NCBI RefSeq assembly: GCF_025465935.1
Contig: NZ_JANLNV010000082.1
Location: 1 to 64,000 of the forward strand
DNA from: Pseudomonas sp. 7P_10.2_Bac1
GTDB lineage: Bacteria; Pseudomonadota; Gammaproteobacteria; Pseudomonadales; Pseudomonadaceae
Reading direction: 5' to 3'
Length of the DNA: 64,000 nt
Translations under genes and position numbers: made by a program
Notes under the pieces: generated by a model
What the model saw: only the letters and a program-made list of their open reading frames with translations
Databases searched by the model: none
Told to the model about the DNA's origin: nothing
Part shown: positions 33,226-42,271 of the stretch, one piece after another
Layout: every line of letters begins with the position of its first letter
How positions within the stretch are numbered: position 1 is the stretch's first letter

Positions 33226-33588
33226 CTTTATTGGTGCTCCACTCTTCTGTTGTAATTTTTATAGTCCTGGAAGCCAAGGCAGCCGGACCGGGTTTTTTCT
33301 GAGCGAAATTCCCGACCAATCCCCCCTGCAACTGTACCGGTACAGTGTAGAGCGCCGGTTCAACGCTTGAATAGCGGGCTACCGGGAGAAAAAGCAGGAA
33401 ATGTCGCTTAAACGAAAGAAAGAGACAAAATAGCGGCGGATTATGTTGTTGATCTATATCGAGATGTTGCCAAGTCAACGGGTAACCCTTTTGCTTTCGC
33501 TCTTTGATCGTTTCTATCCCTCTCTTTGGGTTCATCTACCGGGTAGGCGGCGCTATCATTGCGCCGATTTTTTTACCTGGTGGATCCC
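33226..33588. other. Intergenic region between braC and the DUF2288 gene
   Basis: This 363-base divergent region holds the braC promoter, a perfect 16-base palindrome at 33331-33346 and, near the DUF2288 gene, a CGGCGC-TATCATT-GCGCCG sequence followed by a T-run that looks like a -10 box inside a dyad. No coding sequence is evident. Confidence 0.5.
33331..33346. promoter_or_regulatory. Perfect palindrome upstream of braC
   Basis: ACTGTACCGGTACAGT reads the same on both strands and lies about 105 bases upstream of the braC ATG. It is a good candidate operator for a dimeric regulator. Its CTG-N8-CAG spacing is two bases shorter than a LexA box, so LexA is unlikely. Confidence 0.5.
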
Positions 33589-33894
33589 ATGACTCAAGAA
33601 CCTAGCACCCTCTATGCCAAACTGCTCGGCGAGACCTCAACAATTGAATGGCAGGTGTTGCAACCGTTCTTCGCCAAGGGCGATTTGCTGTGGGTTGACC
33701 CCGCACTGGACTTGATCGAGGCCGCAATGGCCGTGACTCAGGATGAAGCAGAGAAAATCAGGGCCTGGATGGACTCCGGGTTGTTTGGAAAGATGACTAC
33801 AGAGCAGGCGCTAGACGTTCTTGAGCATGCCCCGCAGCTATGGGCCGTGGTGGTTTCGCCATGGGTGCTGGTCCAGAAGAGGGCAGAAAAATAA
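33589..33894 (+). CDS. DUF2288 family protein
   Basis: The 101-residue protein matches the short DUF2288 family, with LLGETSTIEWQVLQPFFAKGDLLWVDPALDLIEAA near residues 10-44. It is a soluble acidic protein without signal or membrane segment. The function is unknown. The ATG at MTQEPST was chosen because the upstream ten codons overlap the probable promoter. The place beside braC agrees with P. aeruginosa. Confidence 0.85.
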   Translation: MTQEPSTLYAKLLGETSTIEWQVLQPFFAKGDLLWVDPALDLIEAAMAVTQDEAEKIRAWMDSGLFGKMTTEQALDVLEHAPQLWAVVVSPWVLVQKRAEK

Positions 33895-33993
33895 TTGTAC
33901 GCACCAAATTTGCGCATTCATTGAGCTGAGATTCAGGTGCTGTGGTGTGTAGGCCAGTAACTGCTTACCCAATGATGGCCACTTGCCGTAGAG

Positions 33994-34024
33994 AAATGCC
34001 ACAGTCACCATCGTGGCATTTTTT
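33994..34024. terminator. Bidirectional terminator after the DUF2288 gene
   Basis: The arms AAATGCCAC and GTGGCATTT surround a 10-base loop and end in a run of six T. It lies between the convergent DUF2288 and MHYT-GGDEF-EAL genes. Confidence 0.85.
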
Positions 34025-34052
34025 GATCGGTAAACCCGTGCAGCCGATCGTT

Positions 34053-36251
34053 CTACTGGATTTGGAGAGCTGAATAGCTCGACGTAAAACGATGGGACGT
34101 ATTGAGCTGCTCCAGCACCCTGGGTAGCGCATCAAGCTCCACCGGGCGGCTGATGAGGTAACCCTGGATGAAGTCACAACCGTAATGGCGCAATAGCTCC
34201 AGTTGCTCAGTGGTCTCGACACCTTCGGTCACCACCTGCAACTGCAGGGTGTGGGCCATGACGATGATCGCCTGGACAATCTCCATGTCCTGGCTGGACG
34301 TTTGAATGTCTTGGATGAATGAGCGATCGATCTTCAAGGTGTTGAGTGGCAGGCGCTTCAAATAGGCCAGGGAGGAGTAGCCGGTGCCGAAATCGTCTAT
34401 CGATAAAGACACCCCCAGCGCACGAATCTGACGCAATAGCTGCGAGGTGTTGCTGATGTTGCCCATCAGTGCGTTTTCAGTGACCTCCAGTTCCAGCCGA
34501 TGTGGGGCGATGTCTGAGGTATATAACGCGCTTTCGATTTCGTCAGCCAGTTCCTCGCGCACCAGGTTAAGCGCTGAGCAATTCACCGCGATCCCCAACT
34601 GTTGCCAGCCGAGCCGTGAAAGCGTCGCCAGATCAGTACAGGCCTTGCGCAAGACCCAATGGTCGAGTTGGGCAATCAGCCCGTTGGTCTCGGCGATATT
34701 GATAAAGCGATCCGGGCACAGCAGGCCGTGCTCGGGGTGCTCCCAGCGCACCAAGGCTTCGAGCTTGGCGACGCGCCCGTGTTTGAGGTCGACGATGGGT
34801 TGGTAATACAGCACCAGCCCGGTGTCTTCGGTTAGTGCATGGCGCAGTTCTTCTTCTATCTGCAGCTCCAGTGAGGCACGAGTTGTCAGGTTGCGGCTAA
34901 AAAAATTCAGGCTGTTTCGGCCGTTGCCCTTGGATTGGTAGAGCGCCAGGTCCGCCTGCTTGAGCAACTCGGTTGGGGTGGTCCCGTCGTCCGGGAACAC
35001 ACTGATGCCAATGCTGGTGGTCATGACCATGCGCCTGCCAGCCAGCTCTATGGGGTCCTTGAGCGTGTGCATGATCCGCTTGGCCATGTTTTGTGCTTCG
35101 TCGCGCTGGTGAATGTCGATCAGGATGCAGAACTCATCACCGCCAAATCGCGCAACGACATCTTCATGGCCTCGCGCCGTGCCTCTGATGAGGCTGGCGA
35201 TGTTTTGCAGCAGTTCATCGCCGGCGTCATGGCCCAGGCTGTCATTGATGCGCTTGAAGTGGTCTATGTCGAGAAACAGCACCGCCAGTTTGTTGTTATT
35301 AGCGGTAGCGTCAGCGAGTTTTTCAGCAAAGATCTGGTTGAAGCCGCGCCGATTGATCAGGTTGGTCAGCGGGTCGTAATGCGCCACTTGCTGCAAAAAC
35401 ATCCGCGCCTCATCGAGTTGGCTGAGCAGGGCGTTGACCCGTGCCAGGTCCTGCTCTTTTTGCTGCAATTTCTTATCGACCAGTGCCGCGCTGATGCTGC
35501 TGCCAATCAATAGCAGCGTAATCACGGCGACCATCAGGGCCAGTTGCCAGTGATTGGTCTCGATGTACGCCTGGCTGCCTGCATCCAGCGGTGAAAAACT
35601 ATGCAGTGCCCACATGCCGATAAAGTGCACGCTGAGAATGGCGGTGCCTGCGGTGCAACTGATGGCGTATTTGAACAGTTGGTGAACTACACCCTGGGTT
35701 GAGCGTAGTGCGATGGCCATAAGCAACGCCCAGTAACTGCCCCCGACAGCCAGTACCAGGGAGAGGGCAACCCCGATGGGGTCATATTGCTGATGGCTGT
35801 AGGTGTGCATGGCCGACATGCCGCTGTAATGCATGCCGCCTATTCCAAGGCCAAATATCAACGCCGCCAGCATCATGCGGGCGCGTGAAAGCGAGGGCTG
35901 ATTGAGCAGGTACATGGCAAGCAGAGCGCTGACCCACATGATCAGCAGCGAGCCTATGGTGATGACCAGGTTGTAATGGACTTCAATGGATGACTCAAAG
36001 GCCAGCATGCTGATGAAATGCATGGCCCAAATGCCACCAGCCAGGCAGCTAGCCCCGAGCCAGCGCCAAAGCGTCTTGGCGGTTGTTTTTTCGGCGTTGC
36101 AAGCGCGTTCAACCATCTGCAGCGTGGCCAGACTTGCCGCACAAGCGACCAGCCAAGCAATCAATACCAAGTAAAGGTTATGACTGCTGTGCAGTATTTG
36201 TTGGCTATGTTCTACATGTTTGCCGAGAAACTGCCATTCGAACCAATCCAT
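34053..36251 (-). CDS. MHYT-GGDEF-EAL cyclic di-GMP protein (MucR/NbdA type)
   Basis: The 732-residue membrane protein has an N-terminal MHYT sensor of about seven spans (residues 25-258), with motifs AMHFISM (77-83), GMHYSGM (139-145) and SVHFIGM (207-213). These motifs are proposed to bind a metal and sense NO, O2 or CO. GGDEF is intact at 370-374, and EAL is intact at 498-500. The usual inhibitory RxxD site before GGDEF reads GHED, so product inhibition is probably lost. Both synthesis and breakdown of c-di-GMP are possible. The ATG at MDWFEW was chosen over a TTG eight codons upstream. In P. aeruginosa the related nbdA is also near rapA. Confidence 0.92.
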   Translation of the reverse strand: MDWFEWQFLGKHVEHSQQILHSSHNLYLVLIAWLVACAASLATLQMVERACNAEKTTAKTLWRWLGASCLAGGIWAMHFISMLAFESSIEVHYNLVITIGSLLIMWVSALLAMYLLNQPSLSRARMMLAALIFGLGIGGMHYSGMSAMHTYSHQQYDPIGVALSLVLAVGGSYWALLMAIALRSTQGVVHQLFKYAISCTAGTAILSVHFIGMWALHSFSPLDAGSQAYIETNHWQLALMVAVITLLLIGSSISAALVDKKLQQKEQDLARVNALLSQLDEARMFLQQVAHYDPLTNLINRRGFNQIFAEKLADATANNNKLAVLFLDIDHFKRINDSLGHDAGDELLQNIASLIRGTARGHEDVVARFGGDEFCILIDIHQRDEAQNMAKRIMHTLKDPIELAGRRMVMTTSIGISVFPDDGTTPTELLKQADLALYQSKGNGRNSLNFFSRNLTTRASLELQIEEELRHALTEDTGLVLYYQPIVDLKHGRVAKLEALVRWEHPEHGLLCPDRFINIAETNGLIAQLDHWVLRKACTDLATLSRLGWQQLGIAVNCSALNLVREELADEIESALYTSDIAPHRLELEVTENALMGNISNTSQLLRQIRALGVSLSIDDFGTGYSSLAYLKRLPLNTLKIDRSFIQDIQTSSQDMEIVQAIIVMAHTLQLQVVTEGVETTEQLELLRHYGCDFIQGYLISRPVELDALPRVLEQLNTSHRFTSSYSALQIQ

Positions 36252-36410
36252 TACGGCCCTCGGCGCTGAGTCCAAGTTTGCTAGTCAGCAGGTGCTAACG
36301 TGTTTTCAGTGTAGAGGGTGGGATAAGGCGGGGGAGGGTGGTAGCTATATGATGCCAATCATTTTGCAATAAAAAATGGGCTATTTATTACAGTAAGGGA
36401 ATGAATGGTC

Positions 36411-36478
36411 TGTAGGAGCGAGCTTGCCTCGCGATCTTTTAAAGATCAAAAGATCACAAGCAAGCTCGCTCCCGCAGA
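36411..36478. repeat. REP-like dispersed hairpin repeat (best copy)
   Basis: Perfect 12-base arms GGAGCGAGCTTG and CAAGCTCGCTCC enclose an inner GATCTTTTAAAGATC dyad. The element starts TGTAGGAGCG and ends CTCCCGCAG, the usual shape of intergenic repeats in fluorescent pseudomonads. It lies between the MHYT gene and the 3' end of rapA. Confidence 0.8.
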
Positions 36479-36485
36479 AGGTGGG

Positions 36486-39332
36486 TTAGCCGGCTACCAG
36501 TACGCGAATCGCTTCAAGGCGCAGCGCGGCTTTTTCAAGCATGGCCAGGCCTTGTTCACGCTGTTTGCGCAGGGCAACCAACTCGCTGTCACGCACGGTC
36601 GGGTTAACCGCTTGCAGCGCTGTCAGACGTGCCAACTCTTCTTCCGTGTCCGCAGCCAAACGGCGTTGTGCTTCGGCCACACGCTCGGCGTGACGCGGGG
36701 CGACCTTGGCTTCACCGGCATTGATTTTTGGCGTCAGGTTGTCGCGCTGGGCCTGGATGAATTTGTTGGCGCTGGCGCGTGGAACGCTTTCTAGCTGTTC
36801 ATTCAGGGTGTCGAAGGCCACGCGTGAAGACAGGTCGTTGCCATTGGCATCGAGCAAGCAACGCAGGGCTGCAGGCGGCAGGTAGCGACCCAACTGCAGG
36901 GCGCGCGGGGCAACGGCTTCGCTCACGTAAATCAGCTCGAGCAGTACGGTCCCAGGTTTGAGTGCCTTGTTTTTGATCAATGCCACCGCGGTGTTGCCCA
37001 TCGAGCCCGAGAGCACCAGGTCCATGCCGCCTTGCACCATCGGGTGTTCCCAGGTGATGAACTGCATGTCTTCGCGCGATAGCGCCTGGCTGCGGTCGTA
37101 GGTGATGGTCACGCCTTCGTCGTCACCCAGCGGGAAGCTGGCGTCGAGCATTTTTTCGCTCGGCTTGAGGATCAGGGCGTTTTCGGAATGGTCTTCACTG
37201 TCGATGCCGAACGCATTGAACAGGGTTTCCATGTAGATCGGCAGGGTGAATTGATCGTCCTGCTCCAAAATCGCCTCAACCAGCGCTTCACCTTCTCCTG
37301 CACCGCCGGAGTTGAGCTCGAGCAAGCGGTCACGGCCGGTGTGCAGCTCTTGCTCCAGACGTTCACGCTCGGCGCGCGCTTCGTCGATCAGGGCTTGCCA
37401 CTGGTCATCGTCAGTGCCTTCGAGCAACGGCAACAGGCGTGGGCCGAATTGATGTTGCAGGGCGTTACCCGTCGGGCAGGTGTTGAGGAAGGCGTTCAAT
37501 GCCTCGTGGTACCACTGGAACAGGCGCTCTTGCGGACTGGTTTCCAGATACGGCACGTGAAGCTCAATTACATGCTTCTGGCCGATACGGTCCAGACGGC
37601 CGATACGTTGTTCCAGCAGGTCCGGATGGGATGGCAGGTCGAACAGCACCAAGTGATGGGCGAACTGGAAGTTGCGGCCCTCGCTGCCAATTTCCGAGCA
37701 GATCAGCACTTGCGCGCCGAACTCTTCATCGGCGAAGTACGCGGCTGCGCGGTCACGCTCAAGAATATTCATGCCTTCGTGGAAGACTGTCGCAGGAATG
37801 CCGGAGCGAACGCGCAGGGCGTCTTCCAGGTCCATGGCCGTTTCGGCATGGGCACAGATCACCAGTACTTTGGTGCGTTTGAGCATTTTCAGGGTGTCGG
37901 TGAGCCACTCTACGCGAGGGTCAAAGCGCCACCAGCGCTCTTCATCGCTGGCGTCCGGCTGGGCCTGGAAGCTGACTTCCGGGTACAGGTCGGCGTGTTC
38001 GCCTACCGGCAGTTCGAGGTATTCGTCTGGGCACGGCAGCGGGTAGGCGTGCAGTTTGCGCTCAGGGAAGCCTTGAATCGCGGCGCGAGTGTTACGGAAC
38101 AAAACGCGGCCAGTGCCGTGGCGGTCGAGCAGTTCGCGAACCAGGCGCGCGCTGGCTTGAGCATCGCCTTCATTGACGGCTGCCAGCAGCGAGTCGCCCT
38201 CTGCGCCAAGGAAGCCGTGAATGGTTGTGTTGGCTTCAGGTGACAGGCGACCTTTGTCCAGCAGTTCCTGCACCGCCTGAGCGACCGGGCGATAGTTTTC
38301 GCTTTCGGCGCGGAAGGCGGCCAGATCGTGGAAACGGTTTGGATCGAGCAGGCGTAAACGGGCGAAGTGGCTGTCCTGACCCAGTTGCTCCGGGGTTGCC
38401 GTCAGCAGCAGGACACCAGGGATCACGCCAGCCAGTTGCTCAACCAGGCCATACTCAGGGCTGACCTGGTCTTCGTGCCACACCAGGTGGTGAGCCTCGT
38501 CGACGACCAGCAGATCCCAGTCAGCAGCGAACAGCGCTTCTTGAGCTTTAGGGTCATCAACCAGCCACTCCAGGGCCACCAGGGCTAACTGGCAGTCTTC
38601 AAACGGGTTGCCGGCATCGCTTTCAATGAAGCGTTCTTCGTCAAACAGCGCGACTTCAAGGTTGAAGCGGCGACGCATTTCAACCAGCCATTGGTGTTGC
38701 AGGTTTTCCGGGACCACGATCAGCACGCGGCTGGCGCGACCACTGAGCAACTGGCGATGGATCACCAGGCCCGCTTCAATGGTTTTGCCCAGGCCCACTT
38801 CGTCGGCCAGCAAAACACGTGGGGCGATGCGGTCAGCGACTTCACGGGCAATGTGCAGTTGGTGGGCAATCGGCTGTGCACGCACGCCACCCAGGCCCCA
38901 CAGTGGCGATTGCAACTGGCGGCTGGTGTGTTCAAGGGTGTGGTAACGCAGCGCGAACCACGACAGCGGGTCAATTTGCCCGGCAAACAAGCGATCGCTG
39001 GCCAGACGGAACTGGATGAAGTTCGACAGCTGGGTTTCTGGCAGCGTTACCAGTTCGTTGCGCTCGTTGAAACCGTGGTAAACCATCAGACCGTTGGCGT
39101 CTTCGACTTCGCGAACGGTCATCTTCCAGCCTTCGAAGTGGATGATGGTGTCGCCTGGCGAGAAACGCACGCGCGTGAGTGGGGCGTTGCGCAGCGAATA
39201 TTGGCGGGTTTCGCCAGTGGCCGGATAGAGCACGGTCAGCAAGCGACCGTCCTGTGCCAGAACGGTGCCTAAGCCTAGCTCAGCTTCGCTGTCACTAATC
39301 CAGCGTTGCCCCGGTTGATACTGCTGCGCCAT
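36486..39332 (-). CDS. rapA: RNA polymerase-associated ATPase RapA (HepA)
   Basis: The 948-residue Swi2/Snf2-type ATPase recycles RNA polymerase after transcription. An N-terminal Tudor-like region starts at MAQQYQPGQRWISDSEAELGLG. The ATPase motifs are DEVGLGKTIEAG (motif I) and DEAHHLVW (motif II), and the helicase C part contains ICSEIGSEGRNFQFAHHLVLFDLP and QRIGRLDRIGQ. Length and order match family members in pseudomonads. The ATG was chosen at MAQQYQ; 24 extra upstream codons have no family match. Confidence 0.97.
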   Translation of the reverse strand: MAQQYQPGQRWISDSEAELGLGTVLAQDGRLLTVLYPATGETRQYSLRNAPLTRVRFSPGDTIIHFEGWKMTVREVEDANGLMVYHGFNERNELVTLPETQLSNFIQFRLASDRLFAGQIDPLSWFALRYHTLEHTSRQLQSPLWGLGGVRAQPIAHQLHIAREVADRIAPRVLLADEVGLGKTIEAGLVIHRQLLSGRASRVLIVVPENLQHQWLVEMRRRFNLEVALFDEERFIESDAGNPFEDCQLALVALEWLVDDPKAQEALFAADWDLLVVDEAHHLVWHEDQVSPEYGLVEQLAGVIPGVLLLTATPEQLGQDSHFARLRLLDPNRFHDLAAFRAESENYRPVAQAVQELLDKGRLSPEANTTIHGFLGAEGDSLLAAVNEGDAQASARLVRELLDRHGTGRVLFRNTRAAIQGFPERKLHAYPLPCPDEYLELPVGEHADLYPEVSFQAQPDASDEERWWRFDPRVEWLTDTLKMLKRTKVLVICAHAETAMDLEDALRVRSGIPATVFHEGMNILERDRAAAYFADEEFGAQVLICSEIGSEGRNFQFAHHLVLFDLPSHPDLLEQRIGRLDRIGQKHVIELHVPYLETSPQERLFQWYHEALNAFLNTCPTGNALQHQFGPRLLPLLEGTDDDQWQALIDEARAERERLEQELHTGRDRLLELNSGGAGEGEALVEAILEQDDQFTLPIYMETLFNAFGIDSEDHSENALILKPSEKMLDASFPLGDDEGVTITYDRSQALSREDMQFITWEHPMVQGGMDLVLSGSMGNTAVALIKNKALKPGTVLLELIYVSEAVAPRALQLGRYLPPAALRCLLDANGNDLSSRVAFDTLNEQLESVPRASANKFIQAQRDNLTPKINAGEAKVAPRHAERVAEAQRRLAADTEEELARLTALQAVNPTVRDSELVALRKQREQGLAMLEKAALRLEAIRVLVAG

Positions 39333-39487
39333 GCTGCCTGACTCCCGCTTTGAAAAAGCCGAGTATATTAACGCAGCAGGGGCCTCAGTCCAAAGGACTC
39401 TCACAAAAAGCTGCTTTACTCAAAAGAAGCCCCTGGCGCTTTTCGACGAGTGGTTTTCAGTTGGCCTCAGAACAGGAGCATTCGACC

Positions 39488-39799
39488 ATGCTGCCGCCGA
39501 TTCTACCGCTGAGCGTTGTCCCCGTGACCTCACAACAAGACCCGGTACGTCCGCGCCCGGACATCCCGGCGGTCGTGCCCACGCAGGCCAGTTCGGGTGA
39601 CAGCACGGTCAACCTCAAGCAGCGTGATGCCGATCAGGCGACGCTGTTGTTGCGCGAAGAGCAGCAACGCCAGCAACAGCAGCGCCAGCAGGAGGCAGGC
39701 GTGCCGGTTGCTGATGGCAGCGAGGCGGATCAACACACCCCTGATGGCGTTGTCGATGGTGCGCCACGTCAGGGCGTCTGGATTGATATCGAGGTCTGA
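39488..39799 (+). CDS. Small Gln/Arg- and Pro-rich hypothetical protein, 103 aa
   Basis: No domain was recognised by motif. Residues 1-35 are Pro/Val-rich (LPPILPLSVVPVTSQQDPVRPRP), and residues 44-68 are a charged, Gln-rich helix (DQATLLLREEQQRQQQQRQQE) that could form a coiled coil. The end is RQGVWIDIEV. A longer open frame begins upstream inside the rapA promoter, so the ATG at MLPPIL is used. It is divergent from rapA and followed by two more small genes. I recall such proteins as conserved in Pseudomonas, sometimes mislabelled. Confidence 0.68.
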   Translation: MLPPILPLSVVPVTSQQDPVRPRPDIPAVVPTQASSGDSTVNLKQRDADQATLLLREEQQRQQQQRQQEAGVPVADGSEADQHTPDGVVDGAPRQGVWIDIEV

Positions 39800-39896
39800 G
39801 TCGACTTTTTCTGGCCTGTTGTGCAGGCTCCACGCATTATTGGGCTGTCCCTTGAAACCCTTTTAGCCAACAGCCTCTGACAGTGACCCGATTTAT

Positions 39897-40058
39897 ATGA
39901 GCCAAGACAGCAAACTGGTTGACCTGGGTGCAGAGCGTGCCAAGCGCGTGCATGACATCAATGAAAAGCGCCTGAATGAAGTGCGCCAGGCTTTCGAGCA
40001 AGCGATGCCGCTGACGAGCGCCAAGAAAAAACCTAAAAAGAAGCCTAAAAAGCGCTGA
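39897..40058 (+). CDS. Small Lys-rich protein, 53 aa
   Basis: The frame reads from ATG at 39897 to TGA at 40058. Residues 1-38 look helical and charged (LVDLGAERAKRVHDINEKRL), and the last 12 are almost all Lys and Pro (KKKPKKKPKKR). The tail suggests nucleic acid or ribosome binding. No ribosome-binding site of strong quality is visible (GACCCGATTTAT precedes the ATG). It follows the 103-residue gene by about 97 bases. Function unknown. Confidence 0.65.
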   Translation: MSQDSKLVDLGAERAKRVHDINEKRLNEVRQAFEQAMPLTSAKKKPKKKPKKR

Positions 40059-40203
40059 GGTGTGGCGTTTAACCTGATCTGAGTCAACTTTTCCCTCCAT
40101 GCTCTCCAAGGTCGTGATCACTATTGATCCCGGTCAAGTTCTGCGCCTGCCTGTGTGGTTAACCTAGCTTCAACAGGCAAACAGACATCCGCAGGAGGCC
40201 GTC

Positions 40204-40317
40204 ATGTTTCTCGATAATGTGGTTATCGCAGGGGTATTAACGGTCGGTCTGATGGTGTTGTTTTTCGCAGGCCTGGGTTTTTTTATCTGGAAAGACGCCC
40301 AGAAGCGCAATAAGTAG
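40204..40317 (+). CDS. Single-span small membrane protein, 37 aa
   Basis: The frame begins at ATG 40204 with AGGAGG seven bases upstream, an excellent ribosome-binding site, and ends at TAG 40317. Residues 4-29 are hydrophobic (VVIAGVLTVGLMVLFFAGLG), followed by a short basic tail (WKDAQKRNK). This is the layout of small regulatory membrane subunits with a cytoplasmic basic end. I do not recognise a family with confidence. A terminator follows. Confidence 0.7.
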   Translation: MFLDNVVIAGVLTVGLMVLFFAGLGFFIWKDAQKRNK

Positions 40318-40398
40318 CGCCGGATCTCTCTGGAACACGAGCACGCAAGGCATTTTGGGCGACTTCGGTCGCCTATTTTTTTGCCCTTAAAAAAGAGC

Positions 40399-40439
40399 AT
40401 AAAAAAAGGTACGCCCTGTAGTGGGGGCGTACCTTTTTT
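40399..40439. terminator. Bidirectional terminator between the 37-aa gene and pit
   Basis: A stem of AAAAGGTACGCCC and GGGCGTACCTTTT with a CTGTAGTGG loop has an A-run before and a T-run after it. It lies between the convergent 37-residue gene and pit. Confidence 0.88.
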
Positions 40440-40452
40440 GTCTGGGGCTGTA

Positions 40453-41925
40453 TCAGTTGAGCATGATAGACGCCAACCAGAACAGAGCCGCAGCCAGGGC
40501 TACGGTGGCAGGCAAGGTGAGCACCCAAGCCATCAGGATGGTCTTGATGGTGTTGCCTTGCAGGCCGCTTTTGTTGGCGACCATAGTGCCCGCCACACCT
40601 GAAGACAGGATGTGGGTGGTGGATACCGGTAGGGCGAACACGTTGGCCAGGCCAATCGCGATGGTGGTGGTGATCTGCGCCGACATGCCTTGGGCATAGG
40701 TCATGCCTTGCTTGCCGATCTTCTCGCCAATGGTTTTAACCACGCGTCTCCAACCCACCATGGTGCCAAGGCCCAAGGCCAGTGCAACGGCCAGAATTAC
40801 CCAGAACGGGGCGTATTCAGTGGTGGCTGTCAGGTCTTTGCGCAGTTTGTCGAGATCCGCTTTTTCAGTGGTGTCGAGTACTGGCAGTTTGCCGACTTTT
40901 TTCGCCGTATCATCCAGGCAAAGCAGGTAGCGACGAATCTCGATACGCTGCTCGGAGGTCATGGACTGGTAGTCGGTAACACCTTTCAGCGATTCAAGCA
41001 GCGCCGCAATGGTCGGCTCGGTCTGCTGCGGGTTGCAGCTGAACTTGCCCGGCAGGTCGCCTTTTACGCCTTTGCCCAAGGCCAGAAATTCATTCAGGCT
41101 CTCGTGATTACGCTGATAGAACTGGCTCAGGTGCAGCGTGGCATCGCGAGTCCGCTCAATCTGGTAGGTGGTGCTGTTCAAGTCCAGAACGAAAGCGCTT
41201 GGCACGATACCGATCAGCACCAGCATGATCAGGCCAATACCCTTCTGACCGTCGTTGGAGCCGTGAACGAAGCTCACGGTCATCGCAGAAATCACCAGCA
41301 CCAGGCGGTTCCAGAACGGTGGGTGCTTCTTGTCATCGATCTTGCGGCGTTCTTCAGGCGTTTTGTGCATCTTGGAGTTTGGACGCCACCATTTCAGCCC
41401 AATCAGCATGATGGCAGCAATGATGAAGCCAGCCAGTGGAGAGAACACCAGCGAGGCGCCAATCTCTACCGCCTTCTGCCAGTTAACGCCCTCGCTCACC
41501 GGGATACCGTTTATCAAGGCGTTGGCCAGGCCTACGCCGAGGATCGAGCCGATCAGGGTATGGGAGCTTGAAGCAGGGATCCCGAAGTACCACGTGCCCA
41601 GGTTCCAGGTAATCGCTGCGGCCAGCAACGAGAACACCATGGCCAGGCCATGTCCGGTGTTCACGTTCACCAGCAGCTCTACCGGCAGCAGGTGGACGAT
41701 GGCGTATGCCACCCCAACCCCGCCCAGCAAAACGCCAAGAAAGTTGAACACACCTGAAAAGAACACCGCCAGGTGAGGCGGCATGGCTTTGGTGTAGATG
41801 ACAGTCGCTACCGCATTTGCGGTGTCATGAAAGCCGTTAATGAACTCGAAGGCGAGAACAAAGGCTAGGGCGAAGAAGAGGCTGATAAGTACCCAGGCAT
41901 CCAATCCGCTTAGTAGATCGATCAT
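40453..41925 (-). CDS. pit: Inorganic phosphate transporter, Pit family
   Basis: The 490-residue membrane protein is a low-affinity metal-phosphate/proton symporter. Two PD001131-type repeats are visible: GFHDTANAVATVIYTKAMPP at the N-terminus and GMTYAQGMSAQITTTIAIGLANVFALPVSTTHILSSGVAG in the second half. A large cytoplasmic loop with DDTAKKVGKLPVLD lies between. It is a single gene. No clear Pho box was found upstream, in line with constitutive Pit genes. Confidence 0.94.
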   Translation of the reverse strand: MIDLLSGLDAWVLISLFFALAFVLAFEFINGFHDTANAVATVIYTKAMPPHLAVFFSGVFNFLGVLLGGVGVAYAIVHLLPVELLVNVNTGHGLAMVFSLLAAAITWNLGTWYFGIPASSSHTLIGSILGVGLANALINGIPVSEGVNWQKAVEIGASLVFSPLAGFIIAAIMLIGLKWWRPNSKMHKTPEERRKIDDKKHPPFWNRLVLVISAMTVSFVHGSNDGQKGIGLIMLVLIGIVPSAFVLDLNSTTYQIERTRDATLHLSQFYQRNHESLNEFLALGKGVKGDLPGKFSCNPQQTEPTIAALLESLKGVTDYQSMTSEQRIEIRRYLLCLDDTAKKVGKLPVLDTTEKADLDKLRKDLTATTEYAPFWVILAVALALGLGTMVGWRRVVKTIGEKIGKQGMTYAQGMSAQITTTIAIGLANVFALPVSTTHILSSGVAGTMVANKSGLQGNTIKTILMAWVLTLPATVALAAALFWLASIMLN

Positions 41926-42271
41926 GAAGGTTTTCTGACACGGTCATAAAGGGGGCCGGATTATGCCAGAAAACCTCGGTAATCGATGCACTTGGTGCTC
42001 GCCGGTAACATCTATAAATGAAAAAACCTGTAAGAAGCCTCTTTTTTCAGGCACCTGAGAACGGCTCCAACCCACTGATAACAAAGGCTATAAGCGATTC
42101 GGAGCGAAGCGTCTGCGCGCAGTGGGCCGTCTAATCTGAATGTATGAAATTTCTGTAATCAGACGGTCTGACGTGATCGGCCACGGCTTCTGGTGAGCGA
42201 AAAGCAGCCGCCGATCATGCATCGAAATGAGGTTCTGTTGCGGTCTTCACACAGACTTCAGACGCTGGGCG
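41926..42271. other. Intergenic region upstream of pit
   Basis: These 346 bases contain the pit promoter and the 3' end of the 66-residue gene. A GATCAGACGGTCTGACGTGATC-like dyad lies near 42155-42180. No coding sequence with a ribosome-binding site was seen. Confidence 0.4.

Noticed and set aside
33331..33346. LexA box reading of the braC palindrome
   Set aside because: The spacing is CTG-N8-CAG, two bases short of the CTG-N10-CAG site seen at recA.
33548..33576. Terminator reading of the hairpin and T-run before the DUF2288 gene
   Set aside because: The TATCAT in the loop looks like a -10 box and no upstream gene needs a terminator there; it is more likely the promoter.
41926..42271. Pho box upstream of pit
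   Set aside because: No pair of CTGTCAT-like direct repeats at the needed spacing was found.
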